NCBI RefSeq assembly: GCF_003611735.1
Contig: NZ_RAWG01000005.1
Location: 1 to 64,000, forward strand
Length of the DNA stretch: 64,000 nucleotides
Direction of reading: 5' to 3'
Origin: Corallococcus sicarius
GTDB taxonomy: Bacteria > Myxococcota > Myxococcia > Myxococcales > Myxococcaceae
Shown in pieces: positions 8,050-18,872 of the stretch. The notes beneath the pieces were generated by a model. It searched no databases. It was not told the DNA's origin and saw only the letters and a program-made list of their open reading frames with translations. How positions within the stretch are numbered: position 1 is the first letter of the stretch; each line of letters opens with the position of its first letter. The position numbers and the translations under genes were made by a program.

Positions 8050-8492
8050 GCCCCTTCGACAAGACAGCCCCGTCGCAAACCGACGCCATTTCATTCGAAT
8101 TCGATCTGCGTCATTCGCCGAAGAAGGTCTGGCGCGCGCTCACCGACCCTGAGTTGCTCACCGAGTGGCTGCTGCCTGCCGTCGGGTTCAAGCCCGAGCC
8201 CGGGACCGCGTTCGCGTTCAAGACGCAGCCGTACCCCGGCTGGGACGGCACGGTGAACTGCCGGGTCCTCGAGAGCGAAGAGCAGCGGAAGCTCAGCTAC
8301 ACGTGGGTGGTTGGCGACATGGTGCTGGACACCGTCGTGACCTTCACGCTCACGCCCACGGAGGCGGGCACGCGCCTGGCCCTCGTGCAGTCGGGCTTCA
8401 AGCCGGACCAGAAGCAGAACTTCGGCGGTGCGCGCTACGGCTGGAACATGATGGGCGGGAAGCTCGTCGACCTGCTCGCGAGGATCCCATGA
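8046..8492 (+). CDS. SRPBCC (AHSA1-type) domain protein
   Basis: A 148-residue START-like/AHSA1 protein with the typical opening FEFDLRHSPKKVWRALTDPELLTEWLLP and a closing helix GARYGWNMMGGKLVDLL. The fold forms a deep hydrophobic cavity; ligands in this subgroup are largely unknown. Translation is coupled to the ArsR gene upstream (ATGA overlap) and to the membrane protein gene downstream (ATGA overlap). Confidence 0.9.
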   Translation: MSPFDKTAPSQTDAISFEFDLRHSPKKVWRALTDPELLTEWLLPAVGFKPEPGTAFAFKTQPYPGWDGTVNCRVLESEEQRKLSYTWVVGDMVLDTVVTFTLTPTEAGTRLALVQSGFKPDQKQNFGGARYGWNMMGGKLVDLLARIP

Positions 8493-8725
8493 GCACGCAG
8501 GCCTCCGTGTCCTGGACCCATTGGATCCGGGTGAGCCACCGCTGGCTGTCCCTTGCCTTCACGGTGGCGGTCATCGCCAACTTCGTCGCAATGGCAAAGG
8601 GGTCCACCGTTGTCTGGGTGGGTGTCCTGGCGCTGATTCCGCTCGCCTTGCTCCTGTTCTCCGGTCTGTACTTGTTCGTGCTGCCGTACGCCCACAAGTG
8701 GCGCCGCGGGCGACGCGCCCATTGA
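8489..8725 (+). CDS. small two-helix membrane protein
   Basis: A 78-residue protein with two predicted membrane helices (LAFTVAVIANFVAMA and VWVGVLALIPLALLLFSGLYLFVL) and a basic C-terminus (KWRRGRRAH). It begins with ATG overlapping the SRPBCC stop, so it belongs to the ArsR operon. Small membrane proteins recur downstream of ArsR-SRPBCC pairs, but no function is known to me. Confidence 0.8.
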   Translation: MSTQASVSWTHWIRVSHRWLSLAFTVAVIANFVAMAKGSTVVWVGVLALIPLALLLFSGLYLFVLPYAHKWRRGRRAH

Positions 8726-8739
8726 GCTCTGGAGGCAGA

Positions 8740-9609
8740 ATGACGAAGGCCACGTCGCAAGCAAGCAAGCCACGCAAGGTGGCCAGGAAATCCCAGCCCA
8801 AGGCCACGCCGGAGAAGTCCGCTTCCCAGCTCATCGATCAGCGCATCCTCGACCTGGGGGACTGGCGCGGGGAGACCCTGGCCCGCATGCGGGCGCTGAT
8901 CCTGGAAGCGGACCCGGAGATGACCGAGGAGTGGAAGTGGATGGGCACTCCGGTCTGGTCGCACCACGGGATTGTCTGCACGGGAGAGTCCTACAAGGCG
9001 GCCGTGAAGCTCACGTTCGCCAAGGGGGCCCGAATCCCAGACCCATCAGGCCTCTTCAATTCCAGCCTGGAGGGCAACACGCGAAGGGCCATCGACATCC
9101 ACGAAGGGGAGAAGGTCGACGCGCGCGCGTTCAAGGCGCTCGTGAAGGCCGCGGTGGCCCAGAATGCTTCGACGGCGAAGCCGAAGCCCGGTGCGAGCAA
9201 GGCGAAGCCGGTGAAGCTCCTCTCCGGCGGCAATCCGCAGATCGCGAAGGGTGACGGCGACGCCCCGGTGCAGGCGTACATCGACGCGTTGCCGGGCTGG
9301 AAGCGCGACATCGGGAGCTGGCTCGACGCGCTCATCGTGCGGAACGTGCCTGGGGTGAAGAAGGCCGTGAAGTGGAACACGCCGTTCTACGGCCTTGAAG
9401 GCCAGGGCTTCTTCCTGGGGATGCACGCCTTCACGAACTACGTGAAGGTGACCTTCTTCCGCGGGACGTCGCTGCGACCGGTCCCTCCCGGCCCCAGCAA
9501 GACCCCGGACACGCGTTACTACGACATCCGCGAAGACGACCCGCTCGACGAGGCGCAGATGGCGAAGTGGGTGAAGCAGGCGGCCTCGTTGCCCGGCTGG
9601 ATCACGTAG
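8740..9609 (+). CDS. tandem DUF1801 domain protein
   Basis: A 289-residue protein beginning at ATG 8740, with GGAGG at 8731. After a Lys-rich N-terminus (about 1-28), a first DUF1801-like domain spans about 30-135. It has EEWKWMGTPVWSHHGIVC, then TFAKGARIPDPSGLF. A Lys/Pro-rich linker leads to a second DUF1801 domain at about 170-285 with VKWNTPFYGLEGQGFFLGMH and a Trp-containing C-terminus. The family (YdhG-like) is uncharacterised and usually a single domain, so this looks like a fusion. It is probably the last gene of the ArsR operon, 14 bases after the membrane protein. Confidence 0.82.
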   Translation: MTKATSQASKPRKVARKSQPKATPEKSASQLIDQRILDLGDWRGETLARMRALILEADPEMTEEWKWMGTPVWSHHGIVCTGESYKAAVKLTFAKGARIPDPSGLFNSSLEGNTRRAIDIHEGEKVDARAFKALVKAAVAQNASTAKPKPGASKAKPVKLLSGGNPQIAKGDGDAPVQAYIDALPGWKRDIGSWLDALIVRNVPGVKKAVKWNTPFYGLEGQGFFLGMHAFTNYVKVTFFRGTSLRPVPPGPSKTPDTRYYDIREDDPLDEAQMAKWVKQAASLPGWIT

Positions 9610-10516
9610 CCTCGCGACGCTGACGCGCCCAGGCCTCGAAGCTCATGGGCGAAAGGCCGTAGGAACGCGCCATCTCCGGCCGTGCCAGTACCGGGGCGAC
9701 GTTCATGTACGTCAGGCCTCGCGCCACGCCAGGGTGCAGTCCGGCCGCGACGGCCTCTTCGACCGTGCTGGACTGGACCGCGTACTCCTTGCCGTCGAGG
9801 CGCGAGAGGATCTCGGCGACCTGGGGAAGCGTGAGCAGGTCCCCCGCGAGCTGCAGCGTCACACCGTGGAACGTCGCGGGATCGTTGATCGCCGCGGCGG
9901 CCGCCTTGCCGATGTCCTCCGGCGCGATCAGCGCGATGGGCCGGTCGGTCCTGATCACCGTGAGCAACCGGCGCCCGTCGACAAAGCCGGCGGGATCCAA
10001 CATCGGCTGATCCATGAAGGTGGCGGGCAGGAGGAGGGTCCAGTGCTTGAAGCCCGCGGTGCGGACGAGGTCGCAGGTGGCAAGCTTGTTCTCCCAGTAC
10101 TCCTCGTGCGACTTCCAGCGCCCCTCCGCCCAGCCCTCGACGTTGCGGTGGTCGCCGACACCGGACGTCGCGGTGTGCACGAACGTCCCGACGCCCTCGG
10201 CGAGCGCGGCCTCGACGAGGTTCCTCCCTTGCTGGCGCTCCTTGCTGTAGTCGACACCGGTCGCGGAGAGGATTGGCGACTGCATCGAGAAGACCGCCCG
10301 CGCCCCCGCACAGGCGGCGCGCAACGACGCCGGCGCGTCGAGGTCTCCGACGAACACCTCGGCGCCAGCCGCCGCGAGGGCCTTGGCGTTGGGCGCCTCC
10401 GGATTGCGCACCAGCACACGCACCGATGTGCCGCCTTCGGCCAGCAGTGCCCGGGCGGTGGCGCCGCCCTGGCGCCCTGTGGCGGCGGTGACGAGAACGG
10501 AATCGGTGCTGCTCAT
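9602..10516 (-). CDS. NmrA-like NAD(P)-binding oxidoreductase
   Basis: A 304-residue atypical short-chain dehydrogenase of the NmrA/quinone-reductase-2-like type. The Rossmann motif VTAATGRQGGATARALL at about 9-25 is the T-G-x-x-G-x-x-G dinucleotide-binding signature. FVGDLDAPASLRAACAGARAVFSMQ follows the usual pattern, but no YxxxK catalytic pair is evident. Start ATG 10516 is preceded by GAAAGGAG. It is divergent from the TetR gene at 10622 and most likely under its control. It converges on the DUF1801 gene with an 8-base overlap. Confidence 0.9.
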   Translation of the reverse strand: MSSTDSVLVTAATGRQGGATARALLAEGGTSVRVLVRNPEAPNAKALAAAGAEVFVGDLDAPASLRAACAGARAVFSMQSPILSATGVDYSKERQQGRNLVEAALAEGVGTFVHTATSGVGDHRNVEGWAEGRWKSHEEYWENKLATCDLVRTAGFKHWTLLLPATFMDQPMLDPAGFVDGRRLLTVIRTDRPIALIAPEDIGKAAAAAINDPATFHGVTLQLAGDLLTLPQVAEILSRLDGKEYAVQSSTVEEAVAAGLHPGVARGLTYMNVAPVLARPEMARSYGLSPMSFEAWARQRREAT

Positions 10517-10534
10517 GGGCAGCTCCTTTCGTAA

Positions 10535-10548
10535 GTGGGGGACCCCAC
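10535..10548 (+). promoter_or_regulatory. inverted repeat between divergent NmrA-like and TetR genes
   Basis: GTGGGG (10535-10540) and CCCCAC (10543-10548) form a 6-bp palindrome in the 105-base region between the two divergent starts, next to an AT-richer block (10550-10570) that could hold promoters. It is a candidate operator for the adjacent TetR protein, based on position only. Confidence 0.35.
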
Positions 10549-10621
10549 CGTTTAGTTTCGTGGTTAGATATGGGGGGGCACCCCGCTTGTCAAGGAAGGC
10601 CCTTGTGAGGAGAGGAGCGCC

Positions 10622-11173
10622 GTGGAGCATGTGAAGCCGTTGCGAGCGGACGGGCGACGCAACCGGGAGCAGATTGTCGCGGCCGCCGCGGAGCTGGTCG
10701 CCAGGGATGGCGCGCAGGCGTCGCTCGAGGAGATCGCGCGGCGGGCAGGGGTAGGCTCGGCGACCCTGCACCGGCACTTCCCGTCGCGGCAGGCGCTGTT
10801 GGAGGCGGTATTCCGGGACGGCGTCGCGCAGCTCTGTGCGAGCGCAGCCGCGCAACCGGGCAAGAATCCCGCCGCCGAGTTGGCGACCTGGCTCGAGGAA
10901 CTGACGGTCTACACCGCGACCCACCGCGGGCTTGCCGCTGCGCTGCTGACCGGCCCGGATGGCCTCAAGGCCGAAGAAATCTGCTGCACCGACATGCTGC
11001 TCGACGTGTTGAACGTCCTGGTGGCACGGGCGTCATCGGTGGGCGCGATTCACGCCAGCGCCACAACGAAGGACCTGATGGTGCTGGCGAACGCGATCGC
11101 CGTCGCGAACGAAGACGATCCGCTCACCGCGCGCCGGGTGCTGCACCTCGCGCTCACCGGCATCCGGCCGTGA
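10622..11173 (+). CDS. TetR family transcriptional regulator
   Basis: A 183-residue TetR repressor. The N-terminal HTH (EEIARRAGVGSATLHRHFPSRQALLEAVF, about 36-64) is canonical; the C-terminal ligand domain is short. GTG start at 10622 follows GAGGAGAGGAG. The closest relatives by pattern are regulators of NmrA-like or SDR genes, in line with the divergent neighbour. The ligand is unknown. Confidence 0.9.
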   Translation: MEHVKPLRADGRRNREQIVAAAAELVARDGAQASLEEIARRAGVGSATLHRHFPSRQALLEAVFRDGVAQLCASAAAQPGKNPAAELATWLEELTVYTATHRGLAAALLTGPDGLKAEEICCTDMLLDVLNVLVARASSVGAIHASATTKDLMVLANAIAVANEDDPLTARRVLHLALTGIRP

Positions 11174-11242
11174 ACGTGGCGAGAGGGCCCCCGCTCGGCT
11201 GTCGGTGATTGCCCGCAGTCTGCTTGCGGCAGAAGACGGGTA

Positions 11243-13480
<2,238 letters not shown>

Positions 13481-13481
13481 C

Positions 13482-13495
13482 CGGTCGATCGACCG
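13482..13495 (+). repeat. 14-bp perfect palindrome
   Basis: CGGTCGATCGACCG between the convergent aldo/keto reductase and sugar dehydrogenase genes. It lacks a loop and U-tract, so it is not an ordinary terminator; it may be chance in GC-rich DNA. Confidence 0.4.
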
Positions 13496-13546
13496 ATGCC
13501 GCGGGCGTCACACCACCTTGCTCGCAAGCTCCCTGGGCTCAGGTCC

Positions 13547-16507
13547 TCATGGTCCCGCCGCCGGGCAGGTCGCGGGCTCGAGGTAGAAGCCTTCCCAGGA
13601 GGTAGCGTCGGTGGGATTGCAGATGCCCACGTTGCCGCCACTTCCGCTCTGGATGGGAGCGCCGAGGGTGGCCTCCTTCCAGTTGCGCGCGGTGCCCGTC
13701 GACGATGCGAAGCCATAGCGATTGCGGCCGCCGTGGACGCCGCAGTCGGAGCGGGTGAACGGCTCCGCCGTGGTGAGCGTGGCGCTCACGGTGAGCTGGT
13801 TCGCGACCACCGCCACGTACGCGCCGCTCGCTCCCTTGAGCTTGTAGCTCGCGCCGCTCGTGACGAGCTCGAAGACCTCGCCACCGGTCTGCGTCGTGCT
13901 GAGGGCGGCCACCTTGCCCGTGCCGTCGACGGTGAACCACTTGTCGGCGCGCTCGCTCTGGATGCGGAAGCAGCCCGCGCCGCTGACGGTCTCGGTGTGG
14001 CACGTCGCATCGCAGCCATCGCCCGACTGGGTGTTGCCGTCGTCGCATTGCTCGCCGCTCTCGACGGTGCCGTTGCCGCACACGGGGGCGGTGCTGCCAT
14101 CCGGGCAGGTCACCGGTGCGAGGTAGAAGCCCTCCCAGGCGCCGCCATCGGTCGGGTTGCAGGCGCCGCCATTGCCGCCGTCACCGCTCTGGATCGGCCC
14201 GTCCGTCGTGGTTTCCTTCCAATGGGGCGCGCTCCCCAACGACGCCTGGAAGCCGACACGCGTGCGCCCGCCATAGCCGCAGGGCAGCTGCGTGAACGAC
14301 TCCCCGCTGGCGAAGTTGGCGCTCATCGCGAGCTGGTTTGCCACCACCGTCAGGAACGCATCGCCCGAGCCCTTGAGCTTGTACCGGGTGCCCGTCGGAA
14401 CGAGCTGGAAGATCTGCCCTCCCGTTTGCGTCGCGCTGCCGGCGACGACCTTGCCCGCGATGTCGACGATGAGCCACTTGTCGCTGCGCTCGCTTTGAAT
14501 CTGGTAGCAGCTCCCGCCCGAGGTTTCGACGAACGTGGCCGTGTAGGTGGCCGCGCTGCCAGGCGTGGTGAAGTTATGCAATTGCGCGCCGCCGTCCGAC
14601 CACGACGAGAACGCCCAGAACTTTCCGTTCGCGTACTGCGGCGAGTCGACGCCCACGGAGCGGACGACGCCGACCACGCCGGTCGTGTCATGCGGCGCCG
14701 CGAACGGCCGCCCGTCCATCAGCACCTGCAGCCCGCTCGGCAGGCTGGTCACCCTGAGCGGTACCGTGACCGGGAATACGTCGCGATACGTCGTGTGGGT
14801 GAGGCCAATCGAGTCGCGCACCGTGAGCCGCACGCGATACCAGACGTTGGCCGAGCTCTCGCCGGCGCTCGGGATGGGCCAGCTCCCGCTCGCGATGCCG
14901 GTGGTGTCGGACATGGCGGGATGCGTGTGGGTATCGTGATGGAAGGTGATGTTCCAGGTCATCGCGCTCGGCGGCAGCGCGCCATCCTCCGTGTCGCTGG
15001 CCGAACCGGAGAACATCATGTTCGTGGCCGCGGTGTAGGTCGCGCCCGCGGCCGGCGTCGCAATCGTGGCCACCGGCGGCTTGTTGGACGTCACCGTCAG
15101 CACCGCGGCGGCGCTGGTGGCCGAGCCAAGCCCGTTGGTCACGACCACCCGGAAGCTCGCGCCGCTGTCGGCGAGCTGCGCGGCGTTCAGCACGTAGCTC
15201 GGCGAGGTCGCGCCGGAGATGTCCACGCCGTTGCGCTGCCACCGGTAGGTGAGGGGCGGCTCGCCGCTCGCGGACACCGTGAAGGTCGCCGGATTTCCAA
15301 CCGAGACCAACGTGCTCGCCGGCTGCTGCGCGATGCTCGGCGGCAGCGAAGCCGTGTAGGCGATGCGACCCACCTGGCCCGCGCCGCGCGACAGATAGTA
15401 GAGCGCGCCGTCGGGCCCCACATCGAGGTCCACGGGCCCCACGGCGGCCGTCGCGAACAGCGAACGCACGCCAGAGTTCGGGTCGATGCGCGCGATCCAA
15501 TTGTTGGTGTAATCCGCGAAGAAGTATTGCCCGACATACGCGCTGGGAAACGCCGAAACCGGCGGGTTGTAGAAGGTACCGCCGGCGATGCAGTTGCCGG
15601 CGGCCGTGCCGGCGCCATGCGGGTACGCGAAGAACGGCTGCGTGAGCTCCGGGCGATTCGTGAAATAGCCTTCAGTCATCGGCCAGCCGTAGTTGGCACC
15701 GGCCTGGCCGCGGTTGATCTCTTCCCAGCCGCCTTCGCCCACGTCGTTGATGAACAGGGTCCCCGTGCCGGGCTGAACGTCGAAGGTGAAGGGGTTGCGC
15801 AGCCCCATCGCCCAGGTCGCCTTGGCAAGTCCGGTGGCGGTCGCGTAGAACGGATTGTCCGTGGGAATGCTGCCGTCCGAGTTGAGGCGCAGCAGCTTTC
15901 CGAGCGGCGTGCTCAGGCTCTGCGAGTTGGCGGAGACCGCGTTGTCGCCGACCGAAACGTAGAGCTTGCCGTCGAGTCCGAAGCGAACCGCGCCGCCGTT
16001 GTGGTTGGCGGCGTCGAGCGTCGGAAGGTCGAGGAGCACCAGCTCGCTTCCGGGAACCGCCACATTGCCGTTGGCGGTGAAGCGGCTGACTCGATTGTGG
16101 ATGCTGCCAGCGACCGACGTGTAATAGACATACAGATAATGGTTGCTGGCGAAGTTGGGATCGAACGCGACGCCCATCAGCCCACGCTCGTTGCCGGTGT
16201 CCACGGCGAGCGTCACGAACGGAGTCGCCAGAAGCTGGCCGTTCGCGACGATGCGCAGCGAGCCGTCCTTCTCCGAGACGAACAGGCGCCCATCGGGCGC
16301 GAAGGTCATGGTGGTCGGTCCCTGGATGCCACTGACGAAGACGGAGTCGGCGAAGTTGGCGTCTTGAGTGACCGCAGCCGCGCGCGCGACCGCGAATTCC
16401 GGGTCCGACGGCGTCGAGCAGCCCATGACGAGGGAGAAGACCGCGCACACGACGAAGAGCGGCAGGGGACGCCGCGCTCGTACACTCGTTCTCAGCTGTG
16501 ATGGCAT
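13547..16507 (-). CDS. PQQ-type glucose/sorbosone dehydrogenase-like lipoprotein with duplicated C-terminal domains
   Basis: A 986-residue surface lipoprotein (lipobox LVMGC, lipidated Cys about residue 30). Residues about 55-385 form a six-bladed soluble glucose/sorbosone dehydrogenase domain (MTFAPDGRLFVSEKDGSL, GAVRFGLDGKLYVSVGDN, WEEINRGQAGANYGWP). Next come an Ig-like domain (about 390-475) and a beta-sandwich/PKD-like segment (about 478-600). Then follow two copies of a ~130-residue module starting C-[YF]-[QR]-I-Q-S-E-R-x-D-K-W. Between the copies lies a Myxococcus-type Cys repeat (CGNGTVESGEQCDDGN). The modules look beta-trefoil/fascin-like and may bind carbohydrate (inference). Confidence 0.88.
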   Translation of the reverse strand: MPSQLRTSVRARRPLPLFVVCAVFSLVMGCSTPSDPEFAVARAAAVTQDANFADSVFVSGIQGPTTMTFAPDGRLFVSEKDGSLRIVANGQLLATPFVTLAVDTGNERGLMGVAFDPNFASNHYLYVYYTSVAGSIHNRVSRFTANGNVAVPGSELVLLDLPTLDAANHNGGAVRFGLDGKLYVSVGDNAVSANSQSLSTPLGKLLRLNSDGSIPTDNPFYATATGLAKATWAMGLRNPFTFDVQPGTGTLFINDVGEGGWEEINRGQAGANYGWPMTEGYFTNRPELTQPFFAYPHGAGTAAGNCIAGGTFYNPPVSAFPSAYVGQYFFADYTNNWIARIDPNSGVRSLFATAAVGPVDLDVGPDGALYYLSRGAGQVGRIAYTASLPPSIAQQPASTLVSVGNPATFTVSASGEPPLTYRWQRNGVDISGATSPSYVLNAAQLADSGASFRVVVTNGLGSATSAAAVLTVTSNKPPVATIATPAAGATYTAATNMMFSGSASDTEDGALPPSAMTWNITFHHDTHTHPAMSDTTGIASGSWPIPSAGESSANVWYRVRLTVRDSIGLTHTTYRDVFPVTVPLRVTSLPSGLQVLMDGRPFAAPHDTTGVVGVVRSVGVDSPQYANGKFWAFSSWSDGGAQLHNFTTPGSAATYTATFVETSGGSCYQIQSERSDKWLIVDIAGKVVAGSATQTGGQIFQLVPTGTRYKLKGSGDAFLTVVANQLAMSANFASGESFTQLPCGYGGRTRVGFQASLGSAPHWKETTTDGPIQSGDGGNGGACNPTDGGAWEGFYLAPVTCPDGSTAPVCGNGTVESGEQCDDGNTQSGDGCDATCHTETVSGAGCFRIQSERADKWFTVDGTGKVAALSTTQTGGEVFELVTSGASYKLKGASGAYVAVVANQLTVSATLTTAEPFTRSDCGVHGGRNRYGFASSTGTARNWKEATLGAPIQSGSGGNVGICNPTDATSWEGFYLEPATCPAAGP

Positions 16508-16640
16508 CGCTACTTCTCCCGGTTGAACAGGCTCACGCGGCCCGTAGGCTGCGTGAGCGCTGATGGTTCTGTCCGGGTTTACATCGAAATCCAGTTTGAC
16601 GGGGCGTGATTATCCCAAGGACGGGCGCCCCGACGCGGAC

Positions 16641-17546
16641 TCACACCGTCTTCGCGGTCAGCTCCCTGGCCACCTCGATGAAGAGGCGCAGCGGCCCCGA
16701 GCGCTGCGCGCGGCTGGGGAAATAGAGGAAGAGGCCGGGCACACCCGGCGCGTACGCTTCGAGTACACGAACGAGCTGGCCGGTGCGCAGCCCCTCCTGC
16801 GCCGTTGGCTCGAAGGCGTACGCCAGCCCCAGCCCCTCGGTCGCCAGCCTGACGCTGGTCAACTCGTCGTTCGTGCTGACGCCGCCGCGTGCCGGGACGC
16901 GCCACGTCCTCTTCCCTCGCTCGAGCTCCCAGGCGTAGTAGGTGCCGGTGGTCTGGGAGCGCAGGTTGATGCACTCGTGGTGCAGCAGGTCCTCGGGCTT
17001 CTGGGGTGTGCCGTGGCGCGCGAGGTAGCTCGGTGCGGCCACGACGACGAAGCGGAAGGCGCCCGTGAGGCGCACCTGCACCATGTCACGCTCGAGGGTC
17101 TCCTCCAGGCGCACGCCTGCGTCGTAGCCCTCCGCGACGATGTCGACGAGGCGATCCTCGACGACGACGTCCACCTCGACCCGAGGGTGGCGCGCGCGGA
17201 AGGCGGGGAGCACCGGCGCGATGAGAAGGGACACGGCGGACCGGGGCACGGACAGCCTCAGCCGTCCCACCACCTCGCCCGGCTGCGCCGACACGCTCTG
17301 CAGCGCGGAAGACGCCTGGGCCAGGCCTGGCCCCGCCTCCTCCACGAGCCGCCGTCCCGCGTCCGTCACGGCGACGCTGCGGGTGGTGCGGTTGAGCAGC
17401 ACGACGCCCAGCTGCGTTTCGAGCTGTCGCACCGACTGGCTCACCGCCGCGGAGGAGACGCCCAGCTCACGCGCGGCACCGCGAAAGCTCTGCAGGCGCG
17501 CCACGACGAGGAAGACGTGGAGTTGCGTGAAGGGGACCGACTTCAT
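16641..17546 (-). CDS. LysR family transcriptional regulator (paralogue 2)
   Basis: A 301-residue LysR regulator, the paralogue of the one at 11243-12148. The HTH starts FTQLHVFLVVARLQSFRGAA and the effector domain ends PLRLFIEVARELTAKTV. Start ATG 17546 matches the paralogue's N-terminus; an upstream ATG at 17585 is less likely. It is divergent from the hydrolase-transporter operon starting at 17722 and probably regulates it. Confidence 0.92.
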   Translation of the reverse strand: MKSVPFTQLHVFLVVARLQSFRGAARELGVSSAAVSQSVRQLETQLGVVLLNRTTRSVAVTDAGRRLVEEAGPGLAQASSALQSVSAQPGEVVGRLRLSVPRSAVSLLIAPVLPAFRARHPRVEVDVVVEDRLVDIVAEGYDAGVRLEETLERDMVQVRLTGAFRFVVVAAPSYLARHGTPQKPEDLLHHECINLRSQTTGTYYAWELERGKRTWRVPARGGVSTNDELTSVRLATEGLGLAYAFEPTAQEGLRTGQLVRVLEAYAPGVPGLFLYFPSRAQRSGPLRLFIEVARELTAKTV

Positions 17547-17721
17547 GCCGTGACTCCTCAGGGGCGGCGCGCTCGCGCCGTTCACTGTTAGGCGCCGCTT
17601 AACACCCTGTCCACTGCCTGCACGTAGTTCATCGACGGGCCGGGGCGCATCTTCTCTTCGTCGCAGTCAGAAGCATGCCGCCACTTCGGCGGAGATGAAG
17701 ACCCTGACCCAGGAGCCGAAG

Positions 17722-18861
17722 ATGAGGATGAACGCTGATGTCGTGGGGAGGAACCCAGTACGAAGGACGTCCGTGGGGCCGGGCGCACTCCGACGTCACC
17801 TGCTGAAGGTGGCAGCGGTCGCTGCCGCCGTGGGCACGCTCGCTTGCCAGTCGGCGGGGCAGGGCGCTGGAGGCGCAGCGAGCGCCCAGGCGACCGAGGC
17901 CTGGGACAAGACCTTTGCGCGCAGCGCTCTCGTGAGCCACGAGAAGGTGACCTTCCACAACCGGCTCGGCATCAAGCTCGTCGCTGATCTCTACGTCCCC
18001 ACCAATCTGGACCGAACGAAGCGAGCGCCTGCGATCATCGTCGGTCACCCCTACGGCGGCGTGAAGGAGCAGACGTCGGGGCTCTATGCGCAGACGATGG
18101 CCGAGCGGGGCTTCATCACCCTGGCGTTCGACGCCTCGTACAACGGCGAGAGCGGCGGCCAGCCCCACTTCATCGCCTCGCCGGAGGCGTTCGTCGAGGA
18201 CTTCAGCGCCTCGGTTGACTACCTCGGCGCGAATCCGCTCGTCGACCGGGACCGCATCGGCGTCATCGGTGTCTGTGGCAGTGGCGGCTTCGGCCTGGCA
18301 GCCGCGGCGATCGACCCACGCATCAAGGCTGTTGCCACGGTCAGCATGTATGACATCGGCCAGGCGACGCGGCAGGGACTCGCGGAGCAGCTGGACAAGG
18401 GCGCGCTCACGAAGAACCTGGAGCGAATCGCCGCGCAGCGCTGGGCGGAGGTGGATGGGGCACCGCGAGCGATGACGGTGGGAACGCCTGAGGTCATCAC
18501 CGAGCGTTCGTCCGCGATCGATCGAGAGTTCTTCGACTACTACCGCACGCCGCGCGGTCAGCACCCGCGCTCGACCACGGCGATGTCGCTCACCAGCGCC
18601 GCGCCCATGTCGCTGTTCGGGTCCTTCGAGCACCTCGAGCGGATCTCGCCGCGCCCCGTGTTGTTCATCACGGGGGACCATGCGCACTCACGCATCTTCA
18701 GTGAGCACGCCTTCGCGAAGGCCTCCGAACCGAAGGAGCTCTTCGTCGTGCCGGGCGCCGGCCACGTGGACCTCTACGACCGCGTGCAGCTCATCCCCTG
18801 GGACAAGCTGACGTCGTTCTTCCATTCGCAGCTGGGCCCGACCGCGGCAGCCAGCCGGTAA
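17722..18861 (+). CDS. alpha/beta hydrolase, lipoprotein or exported
   Basis: A 379-residue hydrolase of the dienelactone-hydrolase/YcjY-like group. A signal peptide (LLKVAAVAAAVGTLACQSAG) ends in a probable lipobox (GTLAC). The oxyanion region HPYGGVKEQTS and strand FDASYNGESGG are clear. The nucleophile elbow normally G-x-S/C-x-G reads GVCGSGGFG, giving Cys as the nucleophile as in dienelactone hydrolases. DHAHS and GAGHVDLYD near the end carry the Asp and His candidates. ATG 17722 has AGGAG six bases upstream and is preferred to ATG 17695. It leads an operon with an MFS transporter, cupin and CMD gene. Confidence 0.85.
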   Translation: MRMNADVVGRNPVRRTSVGPGALRRHLLKVAAVAAAVGTLACQSAGQGAGGAASAQATEAWDKTFARSALVSHEKVTFHNRLGIKLVADLYVPTNLDRTKRAPAIIVGHPYGGVKEQTSGLYAQTMAERGFITLAFDASYNGESGGQPHFIASPEAFVEDFSASVDYLGANPLVDRDRIGVIGVCGSGGFGLAAAAIDPRIKAVATVSMYDIGQATRQGLAEQLDKGALTKNLERIAAQRWAEVDGAPRAMTVGTPEVITERSSAIDREFFDYYRTPRGQHPRSTTAMSLTSAAPMSLFGSFEHLERISPRPVLFITGDHAHSRIFSEHAFAKASEPKELFVVPGAGHVDLYDRVQLIPWDKLTSFFHSQLGPTAAASR

Positions 18862-18872
18862 GGGTCACAACA

